64,000 nt of DNA from positions 15,734,501 through 15,798,500 of the forward strand of contig NC_060107.1 in NCBI RefSeq assembly GCF_021155765.1, given 5' to 3'. Made by a program: the position numbers and the translations under genes. Below the pieces are notes generated by a model. It searched no databases. It had not been told where the DNA came from and saw nothing but the letters and a program-made list of their open reading frames with translations. Source of the stretch: Diprion similis. Lineage: Eukaryota > Arthropoda > Insecta > Hymenoptera > Diprionidae. Positions 13,101 to 28,100 of this stretch are shown in pieces; within the stretch, counting starts at the first letter, position 1, and every line of letters begins with the position of its first letter.

Positions 13101-16100
13101 CCCCTTCTCCCCCTGGTAAAGGATAAAAAAAGAACAAAAAAAAAAAACCGACAGATACGGTACTTTTTCCTCTTCTCAGAATCACGTGCAAAGAGTTCAA
13201 ATTGGACTCGCTTTGAATAGCAAATAGGTAAACTGGATGACGTCACTTACCGTTACACGCCAGTGGAGAAGCGGTTAAAAAGACTCGGAACAGCCGTTAA
13301 TTCAATGGTCAGTTTAAAGGCACGCCTGCATCCTATCGTCTTGTTTATAATTGTATGTTCATGAGGAAAGTGCACACTTTATGCGCATGCGTCAAATCGT
13401 TCGAATCTTATTGGCCCACAGTTACCGCATAATTGGGCAGCCCACACCATTATTAAAAAATTTACGAACAAGAAAAAAAAAAGAGTGATTTCTTTTTTAA
13501 TTTGATATTTTTTTGTACTTTGTAACAAGTAATCAAAAAAATTTACCACAAAGGTTCTTTTGAGGGGTATTAATGAATATTAGAAAAATTAAGCAAATCA
13601 AAAATCATAATTTTTCTAGAACTGTAAAACTATTCGGGATGCCATAAAAACTGATGTTTAGTTTTGAGATACTAACTTTTGATATGCCAGATTCACACAG
13701 GTCTTCCTTAATCGCTTCAGACATGGTTATATACTCCGATTTTGTAGTTGACTGTGCAACTACGCGTTGTTAGCGCGCCTCCCAACTTATCGGTGAGTCA
13801 ACTAAAACAAATACAAAACCGTAATACAACTTGTAATCTACAATATTGCTATAATTTATAGTTCTTTTTAAATAACGGAATACGCGTTTAGCTGCATTCC
13901 AGTGAGACGAATTGCATTTGTTATTAAATTGACTGAAATTATTTATGGAAAAAGCTATGTCCGATCTTGTCGTAACGGCTAAATACATTAACGCACCGAT
14001 TAACAATTGATATACCGATATTTTTGCATCTCACTCTTATTCACGCATTCAACTTTCGATAATTTGCAATTTATTTCCATTGTTGTTATCGCGTTATGGC
14101 TTACAATTTTCCATGTTGAATCGTTTTAAAAAGAGTTGTTTCCGAAAAAGTGGAGCATCTTTTTAATTTTTCAAATTTTGGAAAATTTTTTTACAGTTTA
14201 GTTACCACTCACAGAAATTGGCCAAATTTTAACAATTGCAATGAATAGATCGAACTCTTCAGTATGATGCCACTTGGCGGTAATGAAACACATATTTTGG
14301 GCCCAGTCCCAGAAGATTTGATGGTGAAATGACGAAATGGCAGCAGATCTGATTTTCGATTGCAAAGAACACCAAAATCTCATTGATATTTGAACATGAA
14401 ATTTTTTCACAAAATTGACTTTCTTGATCGATTGAGCGTGAACTGCTTCTCTATTATTAATGCTTGAATTTGAACTAATTACCCAATAACGCTGACCCGC
14501 AATGGTTGTAAGTCCTGACCTTATCCAAGAGTGTTGTTTTGACATATGACACTTGATGAAAATTTCATCCCTGCTAGAGAGTAGGTGGCGATTGTGAAAC
14601 CTTACAACGCAACTTGTTTGCCATACTTTGTTTGTCAATGTACTCGAATAATGTTACACATGTTTGTTTACTATTGATATAGAGTATATGAAGTGTGACT
14701 TATATCTGTATGTAAAAGTTCTTTATGCGTAGATATTATTATCGCAATTTCTAATAAATGTCAAGAAAAGCATTTAAGAAAATTTTAAACACATTATAAT
14801 TACATCGTATTTCGTATTCTTACGTAACGACAAAAAAATCCACGATATGCAGCGTCAAAGGGAACGGTGTTACGCATAATACATGTTATTTTCAATACTT
14901 TGAAGCATTATTGAGACACTTATACAACTTTGTTATACGCCTTCAATGCCAAGTCAATTATTTTGAAAATTTATTCGTTTGTATAGTGACAGTTCAATTG
15001 TTTCACTTTGGAATGTATTTATTTAAAAATCATGAAGCGAACTGTAGGCAATTTGCAAGCGACGATTTCTACCGTTTGAAAGTCTACAATCCTAGGTTAT
15101 ATTGTTGCGATAAAGGGATAATGAATTGTTCATTTTCTTATGGGAAAATATTTCTCAAGATTTTTTTAACAACATTCTGGCAAAATTATACGAACTCTAA
15201 CAAATATTAACGGAAGAAGAAAGAAAAAAAAAAACGTTTACGTAAACTCTGATCATTTTTCAATAGTTTTACGAAATCGAAATAATATAAACTTCAAAAT
15301 TTTGAAAAAGTTTCTGACTATTTATACATTCGATAAATGATAATTAAAATATTTGCGCACAAAGTTTGGGAACGATTGAAAAACTCGTGCGATTTAGTTA
15401 TTAACAAAATTTCGTTAGAAACGAGTTTAAAATTTCACTAAACGTTCGATCTGGGCTTCAATTCTTCCGACCTACAATGCATGGACGAATTATTGAACCT
15501 CTAATGAATATTGGAGGAAAAAAACGAAAATTAAGTTACTGCGAGTGTCAAACGCTGTTGGCAAGCGGTCTTCCCTATATAATCTCATTACAAACTTAGT
15601 ATCTAACTTTTCAGTTTAGATTATCGCAGTGATTCATTCTTATTCACGCAATTAATGTTAGTAAAAATGATGTGTATTCGATGAATCGGTGATTGAACAA
15701 AAATAACGTGAGAATAAAAAAAAAGTCTGAAATATGTTCGAAGTTCTTAACAATAGTTCAAGAGACGCTGGAGAAAAAAGGACGCGAAGTTGATTCAGTA
15801 GAATGCCCAAATACCCAATCGGTAAAAGGCCACGAGGGTATTTAAATGGATTAGTTTCGTACATGAATCTCAAGTGCAAGCCATCCGAGGTAAGAGAAGG
15901 GATTAGTCGATTGTACCGAGTTGTGCAGAATCGGGTCAGCCATGAGATCCCGAGGTCATCTGGTCAAAGGGCGCCATCTGGCGAGAGAAATTATACCACA
16001 TGTCATATTCGATAGTAAAAGTAGTTTTTGATTTATGTTTTACTAATAATCAACTCATCGTGACGACACCAAGTCGCAACCGCTTGAAAAGAGTTTTCTA

Positions 16101-19100
16101 CCGCGTGATATTCGCATGATTCAGCTATGTAATACCAAAGCTTTAACGACCAACTATTTTCCGGTGCGACGCCATATTGCTCTATCCGTGCATGTTAGTT
16201 TCTGTATCATTTTCATAAAAACGTCCGTCCAGGCTATTGAAATTTCTGGTCGAACTTTCAAAGCTCAACTAAAACTTCGCGATCAGAATTCTGAATAGTT
16301 AAAACGTCATGTTGACCATTTAGTTGATTCTCTAAAACTGCAAATGTTTTCTCAAAAATCCTAATAGTTCGAATTTTAAACGATTCAAACTAATAACGGA
16401 ACTTTTCCTAAGGTGTTCAGAGAATAGAAACTAGAATTTCTTCGAATTTTGACTATTCGAAGTTTCTATCCAGATTTCAATGATTCTAATATATTTACGC
16501 TGTTTTCATGATTTTTCAGAATAGTAAAGTATGGGTTCCACATCCGGACAAGGTTTGGGAAACGGCGGTGCTTTTGGAAGATTACAAAGCGGGTAGTTCA
16601 AGGCTGCAAGTAAGAACCGAGGAGTCAAGCCAGACGAAGTTGGTAGAAGTTAAGTCGGACGCGGATTTACCACCCTTGAGAAACCCGGACATTCTTATTG
16701 GGGAGAAGAATTTAACTTCTCTATCGTTTCTTCACGAGCCAGCCGTTCTGTATAACCTTCAAATCCGGTTCCAAAGGCACTCTATATACACTTACTGTGG
16801 CATTGTCCTCGTCGCTTTCAACCCCTACAATGAATTACCCATCTATGGAAATGACACGATATGGACCTACCGCGGTCAAGCCATGGGTGACCTCGAACCG
16901 CACATTTTCGCTGTTGCTGAAGAGGCTTACACTAAATTGGAACGGTACAGTTCTTTGCTATGCATCCAAGTTTGAAGAAATATCAGACCTTTCTGTTTCA
17001 TCGACAAATTTGGCATTCTGAACGATAAAACTTATTCCAAACTTGGGGAAATCGTACGAGTTATAAACGCGCTTGCATATATATCCTCTAAGAAAATTAT
17101 ACAAATAAATGAGAAGAAGCAAAAAATACGATTGTCATGTTTTTCGTAAATTTTTCGAATATTTTTTAATAATACCACGAGATCAAGAGAAGAAAAAGGT
17201 GCGAAATATTATTTGCTCAATTTGTCGGTAAAACAGAAAGATCCATTATTCATATCAATTTCACCCTCGAAGCTGAATGCAGCAAAGTCGAAATATAAAA
17301 ATTGATATGTTTTTGTGACAAATTAATATATCGTATAATTTTTGTGTAGAGAAAATCACGACCAGTCGATTATTGTTTCCGGAGAATCTGGAGCAGGTAA
17401 AACCGTATCCGCGAAATACGCGATGCGGTATTTTGCGACGGTGGGTGGCTCATCGACGGAAACTCAGGTAGAAAAAAAAGTTCTAGCTTCGTCGCCGATA
17501 ATGGAGGCGATTGGTAACGCGAAGACTACACGCAATGACAACTCGTCGAGGTTTGGTAAATTCATTGAAATCCAGTTCAACAAACATTATCACATCACCG
17601 GGGCAAGCATGAGAACTTATTTACTGGAGAAATCTCGAGTCGTGTTTCAAGTGAGTTCGAAGCTTTCATTTTCATAGTATACTTGGTTCAAAATATTGGC
17701 ATCCTTAAATTCAGAAGACGCCATCTAGTGGCAGAAAACTTACCTCTCGTATTTAATTATGAAAGTCGTTTTTCAAACCATATTTAACTTCTTATAAACT
17801 CAATGTAACAAATCCAAAGTGTAACCGCTTGCAGAATGTTTTCTGTCTCCTTGTATTCGTGTGGTTCAGCCAAAACAGAGGCTGAAACGATCAGCTGATC
17901 ATCCAGGAGGGCGCCATGTTGTTCTAGCTACGCCAATACTTTGGACCAAGAGCTTTGCATGCAGTTGAATGACAAATTCTTATGTAAATAACGAAGCAAT
18001 GAGATGTGAAAATAACTAATCATTGTTATATCACCAATAGGCGAATGAGGAAAGAAATTATCACATATTTTACCAAATGTGCGGAGCTTCGAACCAGCTG
18101 CCGCATTTGCATCTGGAATTTCAAGACAAGTTCCATTACCTAAATCAAGGAAACAATCCCCGAATAGAAGGTGTTGACGATGCCAAGTCGTTTGACGAAA
18201 CGATCACTGCTCTAACCATGCTGGGCTTCTCATCCAGGCAACAAGACGATATGCTCCGCATTCTAGCTGCCATATTGCATTTAGGAAATTTAAATATCGT
18301 TGACTGCGAAGCAGACGATAGCGCCGATAATGACACTGAAGGAAGCACAATTTCCGTAAGCATTCGAATCTTGATGAATTATCCTTACATAAGCGATCGC
18401 GATAAATTCAACTCCTTTTTTCAATTACTCGGAGAAATAACTTTCAACCTTTGTCGAGTGATGAATTAGCTATCAACAAAACTGTACTCAATTGTACTTA
18501 TCGTGATATATACATTGAAATTAAGAGTTTCCTTGTACTTTATTTCCTCAGACATCAGACCGACATCTCCTTATAATTTCGGAACTATTAGGCATCGACG
18601 TGAACGCGATGCGAAAGTGGTTGTGCCATAGGAAGATTGTATCAATGCGAGAAGTCTTCCTGAAGCCCATGAACGTCGAGCAAGCGATCGGAGCTCGCGA
18701 CGCCTTGGCGAAGCACATCTACGCCGAGCTGTTCAACTGGATTGTGGCCGGCATAAACGAGTCGCTACAGACTCAGAGCAAATCTCAAAGCTTCATAGGC
18801 GTCCTAGATATTTATGGTTTCGAAACGTTCGAGATCAACTCCTTTGAACAATTCTGCATTAACTATGCGAACGAAAAACTGCAGCAACAGTTCAATCAAC
18901 ACGTATTCAAACTAGAACAGGAGGAGTACCTGAGGGAGGAAATCGAGTGGACCTTTATTGACTTTTACGACAATCAACCCTGCATTGACCTCATTGAAAC
19001 CAAACTCGGAATTCTAGATCTGCTCGACGAGGAATGCAGAGTAAGTGCCAAAATAAGTAGCACACAATTTTTCAAAGTAAATTTTAGAAATCAAAGAAAG

Positions 19101-22100
19101 ATAAACTTTTGGAGTCATTTTGTGTCCTTTACTTGGTGAATACCCGTGAAATGTATACCATTTGTTGTTTTAATTGTTAGAAATTTGACAATCTAGATGC
19201 CGAAAGGTTCGGACAGTTCCTGGGCGGAGAAGCTTTACTCAAAATGTGGCAAGTCGAAACATTTTGACAAACCGAGGTTCGGTACCACTGCCTTCCTTAT
19301 CCACCATTTTGCCGATCGAGTTCAGTACGAAACTACTGGATTCTTAGAAAAGAACAGAGACACGGTGATCGAAGAACAAATCGACGTGCTGAGAGACGGG
19401 AGCGTAAGTAAATTATACTTATTTCAAAATGTAACTGTAAAGAAAGGAATTAACAATTCAAAACGATTACTATTAAGAAAATATCGGACCGTCCTATTTT
19501 ACTGGCAGATTCAGAACATCGTGTTTTACACTGTTTCGAATATTTTTCAATGATGCCATACGACGAACGATGGTAATTAACTCGATTTTGTTTCGCAAAG
19601 TTTTACGAGTTAGTTAAACTCAGGAGATGAAAGAAGCGCAAAATGTGATTTTCTGGATCTGTCGGTAAAACAGAAAGAACAGTCCCTCGAGAATTCAAAA
19701 CTACGTATAAGGAATTAGATAATTGGATCGATAATCAATTTTTTTTTTCAGAATAAATTGTTGAAGAAGCTCTTCAGCGGTGCCGATGATCAGAAACTTG
19801 GAGTACCTAATGTAAGAGTGAAAATATCTGCTCAGAAACCAAGTATCAACACACCGAAACAGAACAAAAAAACGGTGAGACAAAATCTTTGTTTAACTTT
19901 CAACTTGCTCTGTGAAATATAAAACCACTTCTCTCATTATATCCAAAAATCAAAAATATAAAAGTCCATGAATTCTTGACGACAATCAAGTGATTTTGGA
20001 TTTTTCACCCACGAATAAATGTTGCCAATAAAAATACCATCACTTGCAATCAGATCATGGTAATCAATCTGTGTCAATATTTTATGGTCGTACGCCGAAT
20101 GTCTGGGACGAGTGAGGAAGATAATGGTTCAATATGAGAAAACTTGTGATAATTTCAAGTTAAATAAAGCACAAATTATCTAGTGAATATATTTCAGGTT
20201 GGCTCCCAGTTCCGGGATTCGTTGAACATGCTAATGTCGACGTTAAACGCAACAACGCCGCACTACGTAAGGTGCATAAAGCCAAACGACACGAAAGAAG
20301 CCTTCGAGTACAACCCGGTGAGAGCAGTACAGCAACTCCGAGCATGCGGAGTCTTGGAAACGATAAGAATATCAGCAGCGGGTTACCCGAGCCAAAGAAC
20401 CTACGGAGAGTTCTTCCAGCGGTACAGAGGGCTGTGCAAATTCTCCGAGATCGACAGAGACGATTTAAAAGAAACCTGCCGCCGAATACTCTTCAGGTAT
20501 ATAAAGGACGAGGACAAGTTTAAATTCGGGAAGACGAAGGTCCTCTTTAGAGCCGGTCAGGTCGCCTACCTCGAGAAGCTGCGTGGCGATAAGCAGCGCG
20601 ATGCCTGCGTGACGATCCAGAAAGCAGTGCGTGGATTCTTGTGCCGTAACAGGTACGGCAGGATGCGAAGAGCCATTCTGGGTCTGCAGCGCTGCGCCAG
20701 GGGTTGGCTAGCGCGTCAGAGGGCGCAGAAAATACGACAATACAGAGCGGCCGTCAAACTGCAAGCGCGAATCCGTGGTTGGGTGAAGCGCTCACAGTTT
20801 TTGCGCATCAAGCACACGGTTCTCAGCCTCCAAGCGCGCGGTAGAGGCTTTTTGGCCCGCAAGAAGTATCAGATGATGCGAGACAACGCCGCCGCCATTT
20901 TAGTACAGAGGCTCGCCAGGGGCTACTTGGCCAGAAAGGCCTACAAAAAGAAGTTGCATGATATCGTTATCGTTCAGTCTTGCGTCAGGCGATATTTGGC
21001 CCGGAAAGAACTCAAGCGACTCAAGACTGAGGCTCGCAGCGTCGAACACGTAAAATCTCTTAACAAGGGCCTCGAGAATAAGATCATCTCCATGCAGCAC
21101 AAGATTAATGAGCTTGTGAGTCTCGTTATTCACATATCGTCGCGCCCTGTGCTCTCAACGTGGGGTTCCGGACCTTTCACTTTTACCGGTGGATCCACCA
21201 TATATTATTTTGCACTCACTTTACATGAACTTTTGCACTCACTTTCCTGAGTAACTAATTTTCTTACAATTTATTCGAATAATAGCATTTATGATCGCTG
21301 ATCGCATAAAATCATTTCAATAAGTTTGAAAAATTGATCGAAACTTTGTAAATACACTGAAAGCTGATTTTCACTCGGTTTAAGGTTATGGCACATTATT
21401 GTGTAGCTAAGACTGATTTTTTTTGTACATTTTCGGAAAGTTTACGAGCTTGTTTAGTTGCCAAAGAAGTGCGAATGTAGACTCTTATCATTCCCCAAAA
21501 ACCGAAACGATTTTATCGCTTAGACATTGAAAAAAGTATCTAATACAATTTACTGAATCTGTCGGTAAAATAGGAAATTCGAATCCTCTCAAACTTAACG
21601 AAACGAGGGTTCTCATACATTTTCATTTCCAGAATTACTTGCTTTATCATATTAAAAATTCACCTTTTTCACACGATTTTAGAAAAGTTTATTGAGCATT
21701 TTCTCGAGAAACAAGAACTGTTGAATCTGTGCCGCTCGAATTTTCTTCAAGAAATTTATTCAGTTTGAATTTCAGGACTGACAGCTTATACACTCTGCTA
21801 TTTAAAAAATATCAATTCTACATTAAGAATTGTAGGTTTTTGAAAGAACTCCCTCAATTTTGAGTTTTTACCGGCTCGTTGAGAGTATGGCGCGTTTGCA
21901 TGCTTATCTGCACGAATTCAAACCTACTGGTAATTTTTCCAAAGTCAATAAAACTATGTCCGTTCTGCAGACGAAAGAAAACCACCAGCTCAAAACGGCG
22001 CAGCAGGAAGTGGTGGAGCTGAAGGCCAAACTCGAAGGTCTGAAGGCCATCGAAATGGAAAACAAAAAACTGACCACACTGTCCGGCGAGAAGGATAAGG

Positions 22101-25100
22101 AGATAGAAAAGTTACAAAACACTCTGAAACTCGAGAGAGACGAGAGGATGGATCTACTACAGGTAAACCTAATTCACAAAACGATGTATCTAGATTCAGC
22201 CACTTTTCAATTTGTGTGTAGAAGATTTTGAAGATTTCAGAAATTACAAGTTGTTTCATAATATTTTCCAAGATCTCACAGCACCTAAAAAAACTTCGAA
22301 GAATTTCATAAAATTTGATAAGTAGGTATACCGGATTTAAAGTGTGCCCAACCCCTGAGTTAAACGTAACTGGTAACCAAAAACTTCTCTTATATTTCAG
22401 GACAAGGAAAGAGACACGAAGCAAAGTGACCAAGAAAACGAAAGCCTGCGGGCTGAGAACGAACGACTACGGCTTGAGCTTTCGGCGGCAAACGAGAAGC
22501 TGAAGACAGACCAACATGTCGCGGAAGAGACACTAAAGCATCGGTTCGAACAAGAGAAGGATCTACTACTGCTCGATCAAGACCAAGACCGCGGCGCATA
22601 CCAAAGGCTGCTCAAAGAATTCCATGAATTGGAACAGCACGCCGAAATGTTGGAGCAACAACTAGCGAGACATGTTCCCGCGCATTCTAGATCCCTCAGC
22701 GACGCCTCGAGCTCGAGCGGCCAGATTGCCGCGACGGATCTACCGCAGGATGACCAAAATACCGTAAATTTTACCGTCTTTATATTTTTTCAAAAATTGC
22801 GGCAACCAATTCTGGCCTTTGTGCAGATTGGAAATATTTCTAATAATTATTCGAATTGCGTACAACGAATTTGCGAGACGATATCTTGTGGCAACTTTAC
22901 AAATGGTGTCGTATTTAATTATAAAAGAAGTGTTTTATCGCGCATTTTACTCGAGATCGAATTAACGTCACCAGATGAAAATTCAACAGCTATTACGACG
23001 GTTTGTGTAGCCTTTGTGATTACAAAATCTGATGAAAACGATCAGCTGATTATCAATTCCGACGCCATATTCCTCTAATCATGTGACCATATTTACTGTC
23101 GTATAGATTCCAAAAGTTTACTCTACATACACGTTGAAAAACAATTTTTTCTTCGGGCTGCTGTGGCGTCACGGAATATTTCATTAACGCGTTCTTTTGA
23201 GAACAGATTCCTAGTGCAAACTTCCTCCCACAATTTTTCATCATAATTCTGGCAGATTATACAAACTCTGTCAAACTCTGAATCACTTCTGATTATATTT
23301 TAATTATTTTGATGTTCTTTAAACACTTTGAAAGATCTGATGAAGATCTTACAAAAACTTTCAAGATATAGGCACAGAGTTAGACAAAAAATTCAGAACC
23401 ACAAGAAATTTTTGTATGTCCCAAAATTTTTTCACAACCATCTCTTTGAAAATTTTCGGATAAAATCTCTGAAGTATTTTCCATCACTTATCGGCCTTTT
23501 CGACAAACTCTACGTTAAATATCTATCAAATCTGTAGAAGTGTAATCAGAATAGAACCAGACAAAATCAGATTTCATTACATATTTATCAGGATTTCTAC
23601 AGAGATTTATTCGAAAATAGTTGGAGATGTTTTCCTGCCAAGTATTCCAGAGAAAAATTAATAGTATTCTCGGCTTCTTTCAACTTCATTCAAACAATAT
23701 TACTCTGGAATGTAGGCTAAAAAGATTAGATCAATTCAAAATTTCATTTGGAAACTGTAGCCTGATAAAAATTGACTGCTTGATTGTATAAACATACTAT
23801 TTTTGATACGCAAACAGGACTTTGGGTATGGATCTGTGCGCTCGACAGCCTCATCTGTGCAGACTCATTCTCGAGTAGAAACGATCGATTGGAATCAACG
23901 TCGGTCGGACAGTCCGCCAGATGGTGAAGTAAACTCTCTTAAGACGTCGTCCAAATCGCCAGACATGACACAACCTTCGGTAGATGTCGGTCTTGTATTG
24001 AAACTTCAACAGAAGCTGAAGGATGTCGAAAAGGAAAATCGGAGACTTATCAGGATGCTGGAGGACTCCGAGGGAGACACTAGCGAAGAGGTCTCAAGGA
24101 CGCAGGACAGCTTCAGGGTACGAATGCAATCCTCATTATTTGATGTTGGGTTGAGGTAGATTTTCTCATTTGGACTACATTGTAACTACGGTCCGTCTGA
24201 TTTCCACTCAATGGAAATGCCAGCAATCTGTTTAATAAGAGAATCACACTGAAGTAAAAATACAAACTCATCATCATTTCGTCCTGTGTTGTTTCCAAAG
24301 TTTTTATCCATTCTCTTTTATTCAATATGAATCAGGTTTTACAGTTTTTGCAATTCTTTTTTCACCATTGTAACAGAAATATTCATCAATCAAACACAAT
24401 ATATATTTCGGAATATTCCTGTTGTATGGATAGGTTTAGCAAACTGTACTTTAACCTTTTTTCTTCACCTTTAGTGAGAAAAGGATATCAAACTTTGGGA
24501 AGTGACAGAATTTATAATCGCAATCATATGGTCACTAAAAAAGATTCACTTATGTTTTGAACAAATTGAGACCTACTATTATGGATGGACATGTTGTATG
24601 TATTCATAAAATTGTTTTACAGCTCCAAGAACTTGAAATGGAAAACGACAAGCTCAAAACAGACCTTGGCTCACTTCGGAAAACAGTTTCCGATTCAAAC
24701 GCTACAACTGCTCAAAGCACTCTACTAGGTAAGTCTCTACAAAAATCAATGGTAATATTGAAATGTCGAGTTAGTTTGAAAGAAAAAATCTTTCACATAC
24801 TTTATACCACAGACAAAAAATCTGCATGGTATACAAAATTGCGCATCAATGTGGGAATTGATTAATAAACGGTAACCGATTTGAATCTTAAATCACGTCA
24901 CATCTCTTGTACACGATAATTAGTCGACATCTAGCATCTAACTATCGCGATCTTAACATCATAAACTAATGACTGCAAGCTACAAAGTAGATTCACTAAA
25001 CTGACGATAAGAAATGACCAAAAATTACGTTCTGAGAGATTAGATAACTGCCGGTTTATATCTAAGTTAGGGACCGGCTCAGTCTTCCTCAAATCGCCGT

Positions 25101-28100
25101 ACCTTCAACATATTGGGACTGATATTAATCACTCAACAACCTCGTTAATGGCATAATGCAAACACCTTAGAAAAAGGTATTATATTTTACAATCCAATGT
25201 ATCTGGACGATAAATTTCTTTTACAACGTATAAAAATTTGCAAAAGTTGCTGAGAATTCACGGGTGTTGCTTGAATTATATTTTTTTCATTTAAAAGGTT
25301 TACCCCATATTATCTTTGATCCTTGAACTTTACTTTTCCCTTGAACAAAATGTCATAGGTTGTATGTAAAGAGTGGAATGACAGTCTGAATGAATGATTG
25401 CTAATTATTTATCTAGTAACAGAAATGTTTTTTTTTCATTTGAGTTTCATCGTTTCAAGCGAAGTTTTACCTAAAAATGTTCTACTTTTCAGATCAATTT
25501 GACGTTCTTCAAGAAGAACTGAAACGTCGACGTGATGAATGCATCCAACTGCGCAGCGTGTTGGCCGATCAGACCCGGAAGATGAAAAGTCTCGGATCTA
25601 ATTACGGACGCGATGTCGACATTATCAACGAGGATGGAGAGCTGGTATTGGCCTTTGAGGCCCAGAAAAAGATAAACAGGTGAATCAAATAATTCGCTCC
25701 CAAGCATTGCCAGGCTTTCTTTTCTTTTGTCATCCACACTATGTTCAGGATTTTTTGAAATTATTTTCATACTTTGCGTCAAAAAGTAACCGCGGACTGA
25801 ACGTTTTTTTTTTTTTTTTTTTGCAGAAAAGTTTGTTTAAAAAAACTTTGAAATTGAACTAAAATTATATGACTTCTATTAAGGAGTCCCAGATTTAGAT
25901 AATTTTTCAGAATTCTTGTAGGGATTTCCGAAAAAAATTACCCAGGTTAAAATACCTGTAATATTTTTACACATCCATAGTAAAAAGTGACAAACAATTA
26001 TAACTCCGAGCAATTTAGTCAGATATGAATTTTTTTAATTCGCAGACAATTGGAAGATGAGCTCCAAGCAAAGGAAAAGGGCTGGAGGTCTCAACGGGAT
26101 GAATGGCGCGCGGAAATCGACAGGCTGCAAGAAGAAATTCAGAGACAGCAAAAACTCCTTTCCGTAAACTTGAGCAAAACGCCTCAAACGCAAACCGAAG
26201 CATACATGCAACATGAAATAACGAGGTTGACATCAGAAAATTTGGTAAGTAGTAACGCACAAAACTATAATACGGTAAATTTCATTGAGAGTCCATCGGA
26301 GACGCCATCTTGTGACAGAAAACATGCAGCTTGGCCGTTGTATTAATTTATAAAAGCTATTTTTATGACAGATTTTTATACCCTACATTGATTTAATGTC
26401 ACAAAATTATAAGTCCAATAGCTTCCCCGACGGTTTTGGTACCTTAGCATTTGCCAAATTTGGCCAAAACGATTTGCCGATCGCCCGATGCGACGCCATA
26501 TTTCCCCAACTACGCGCATATTCGGAACTCCAATATACAGACTTTTTTACCAAATACACCGATTTTATTTTTGATTGTTTCCACAGGATCTGCAAGAAAA
26601 GTATGACCAGATATCAGAGGAATGTAGGAAGATTAAGAAGCAATGCAAAATACTTGCAAAACGTCTTAAGGATGCCGGATGTGAGTACAGTAATGTGTTA
26701 TTAGAAAATTGTTATTTCGTACAACTTTTCGAATGTCAAGCCCAGATTCGGTTGAAGATAATGATTTCATTCAACTGCTTGACATAGTTCTCGGCCAAAA
26801 TATTTAAGGAAGTCATCTTTTTAATTTTCGCAGCTTCACTAATAAACCTCTTAATTAATTTCCGATTTCCTAACAATCTTTTTAACGTCCAAAAGCTTGT
26901 AATATTTTCACACAGTTGGTTTAACAAAATTGATGCATATATTGGGGAAAAAAGCTATTTTCTCAATGTGACGGTTAAACAGTTTGTAAGGTCTCTCACT
27001 CTTTGCTATGATTAAGATTATAAATTGAAATATAAACTTATCTGCTGATTTTCTAATGCTTGCAAAGACGACGGTGATGATTTAAGGGATACAAAGGACA
27101 GTAATGATCGATTTTACGATTCTAAAGATATTGGTGAGTGGGCAATTTGTGAACCATCCTTACACGAAGGAGTGTAGCATGAACCTGACAATTCCGCTTA
27201 GTTCCTCATCAACCACATATCCCTTTATTGAGTACTTGTATCTACAACTGTTCACTAAAAGTAACACACAAATACACAGTAGAGCACAACACGTTATTAG
27301 ATGAAAAGTATGTCAATACGTTACAAAAAAAAAATACCTCTAGAATTCAACTTCACTTTTTATGAGTACATACAATGGAGCACTAGAGTAAAACTACAAA
27401 AAATCGGCCACGAAGTTAGTCATTCACATAAATTATTTACGCACTTTTTATTGGGTGTATTTTACCTCGCTCAAATCTCGAAAAACGCTGAACCAATTTT
27501 TACGGGATTCTCACCGAGGCATTCTTCGTGGTTCCAGAAGTAACACAGACTGATTAGGTTTTACGGGAAACCCTCAAATTTGTCGGGAAGAATGAAAATT
27601 CTTTTTTTCAATTCATTTTTTATGAAGGTATTGCATTTTTTTCATTTTCATCCCACCGACAAATCCTTCAACTTTTCTTGTCTCTTTTGCTGTGTTATAC
27701 ACGATTAGCATCACTCGTAAATGCATCACACACCTGTAGTAAAATCGCAATACACCCGATGTAATACACTATAAATTCCCGCAGTGCCAGATAGCATGGA
27801 ATCCACGAACGACTCGTCAGCAGTTTTGGCAACAAGTCATCTATCGACCGAAGCTGGACGCAATATGCCTGTCATTAGAAAGAAGGAAAGAGATTACGAA
27901 GGATTGTTCGAATTCAGAAAAGAAGACATTGCAGTTATAATCCGACATCTTGTTATAGGTATGAGCTTACAATTGATGACAAATGCTTATTAATGTGGAA
28001 TCCTTTAATTCAACAGACGCATGGCGGTCGTATTTTATAAAAGTGCCTTGTCACCCCGTATCTTTCTTAACGTTGATTCAACGTCAGAAAATCATAGTCC

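Larger units (their letters stand above)
4185..16519 (+). other. First coding intron of myosin V (12.3 kb), repeat-rich
   Basis: It is bounded by AAG|gtaaac and ttttcag|AAT. It holds no recognisable host gene except the candidate alternative first exon near 15.8 kb. Its content is mostly degenerate repeats: a foldback element near 6.5 kb, a TTAA-flanked MITE at 8.9 kb, a dispersed repeat with tandem units at 9.7-10.35 kb, a G-run at 11.9 kb, a copia-like remnant at 13.7-14.0 kb, a possible second retroelement remnant at 14.2-14.6 kb, and a GACGCCAT-family copy at 15.97 kb. Long A/T homopolymers are frequent. Confidence 0.9.

Noticed and set aside
26736-26927. 63-codon minus-strand frame in a myosin V intron
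   Set aside because: Generic AT-rich composition (Ile/Asn/Lys/Leu) with no motif.
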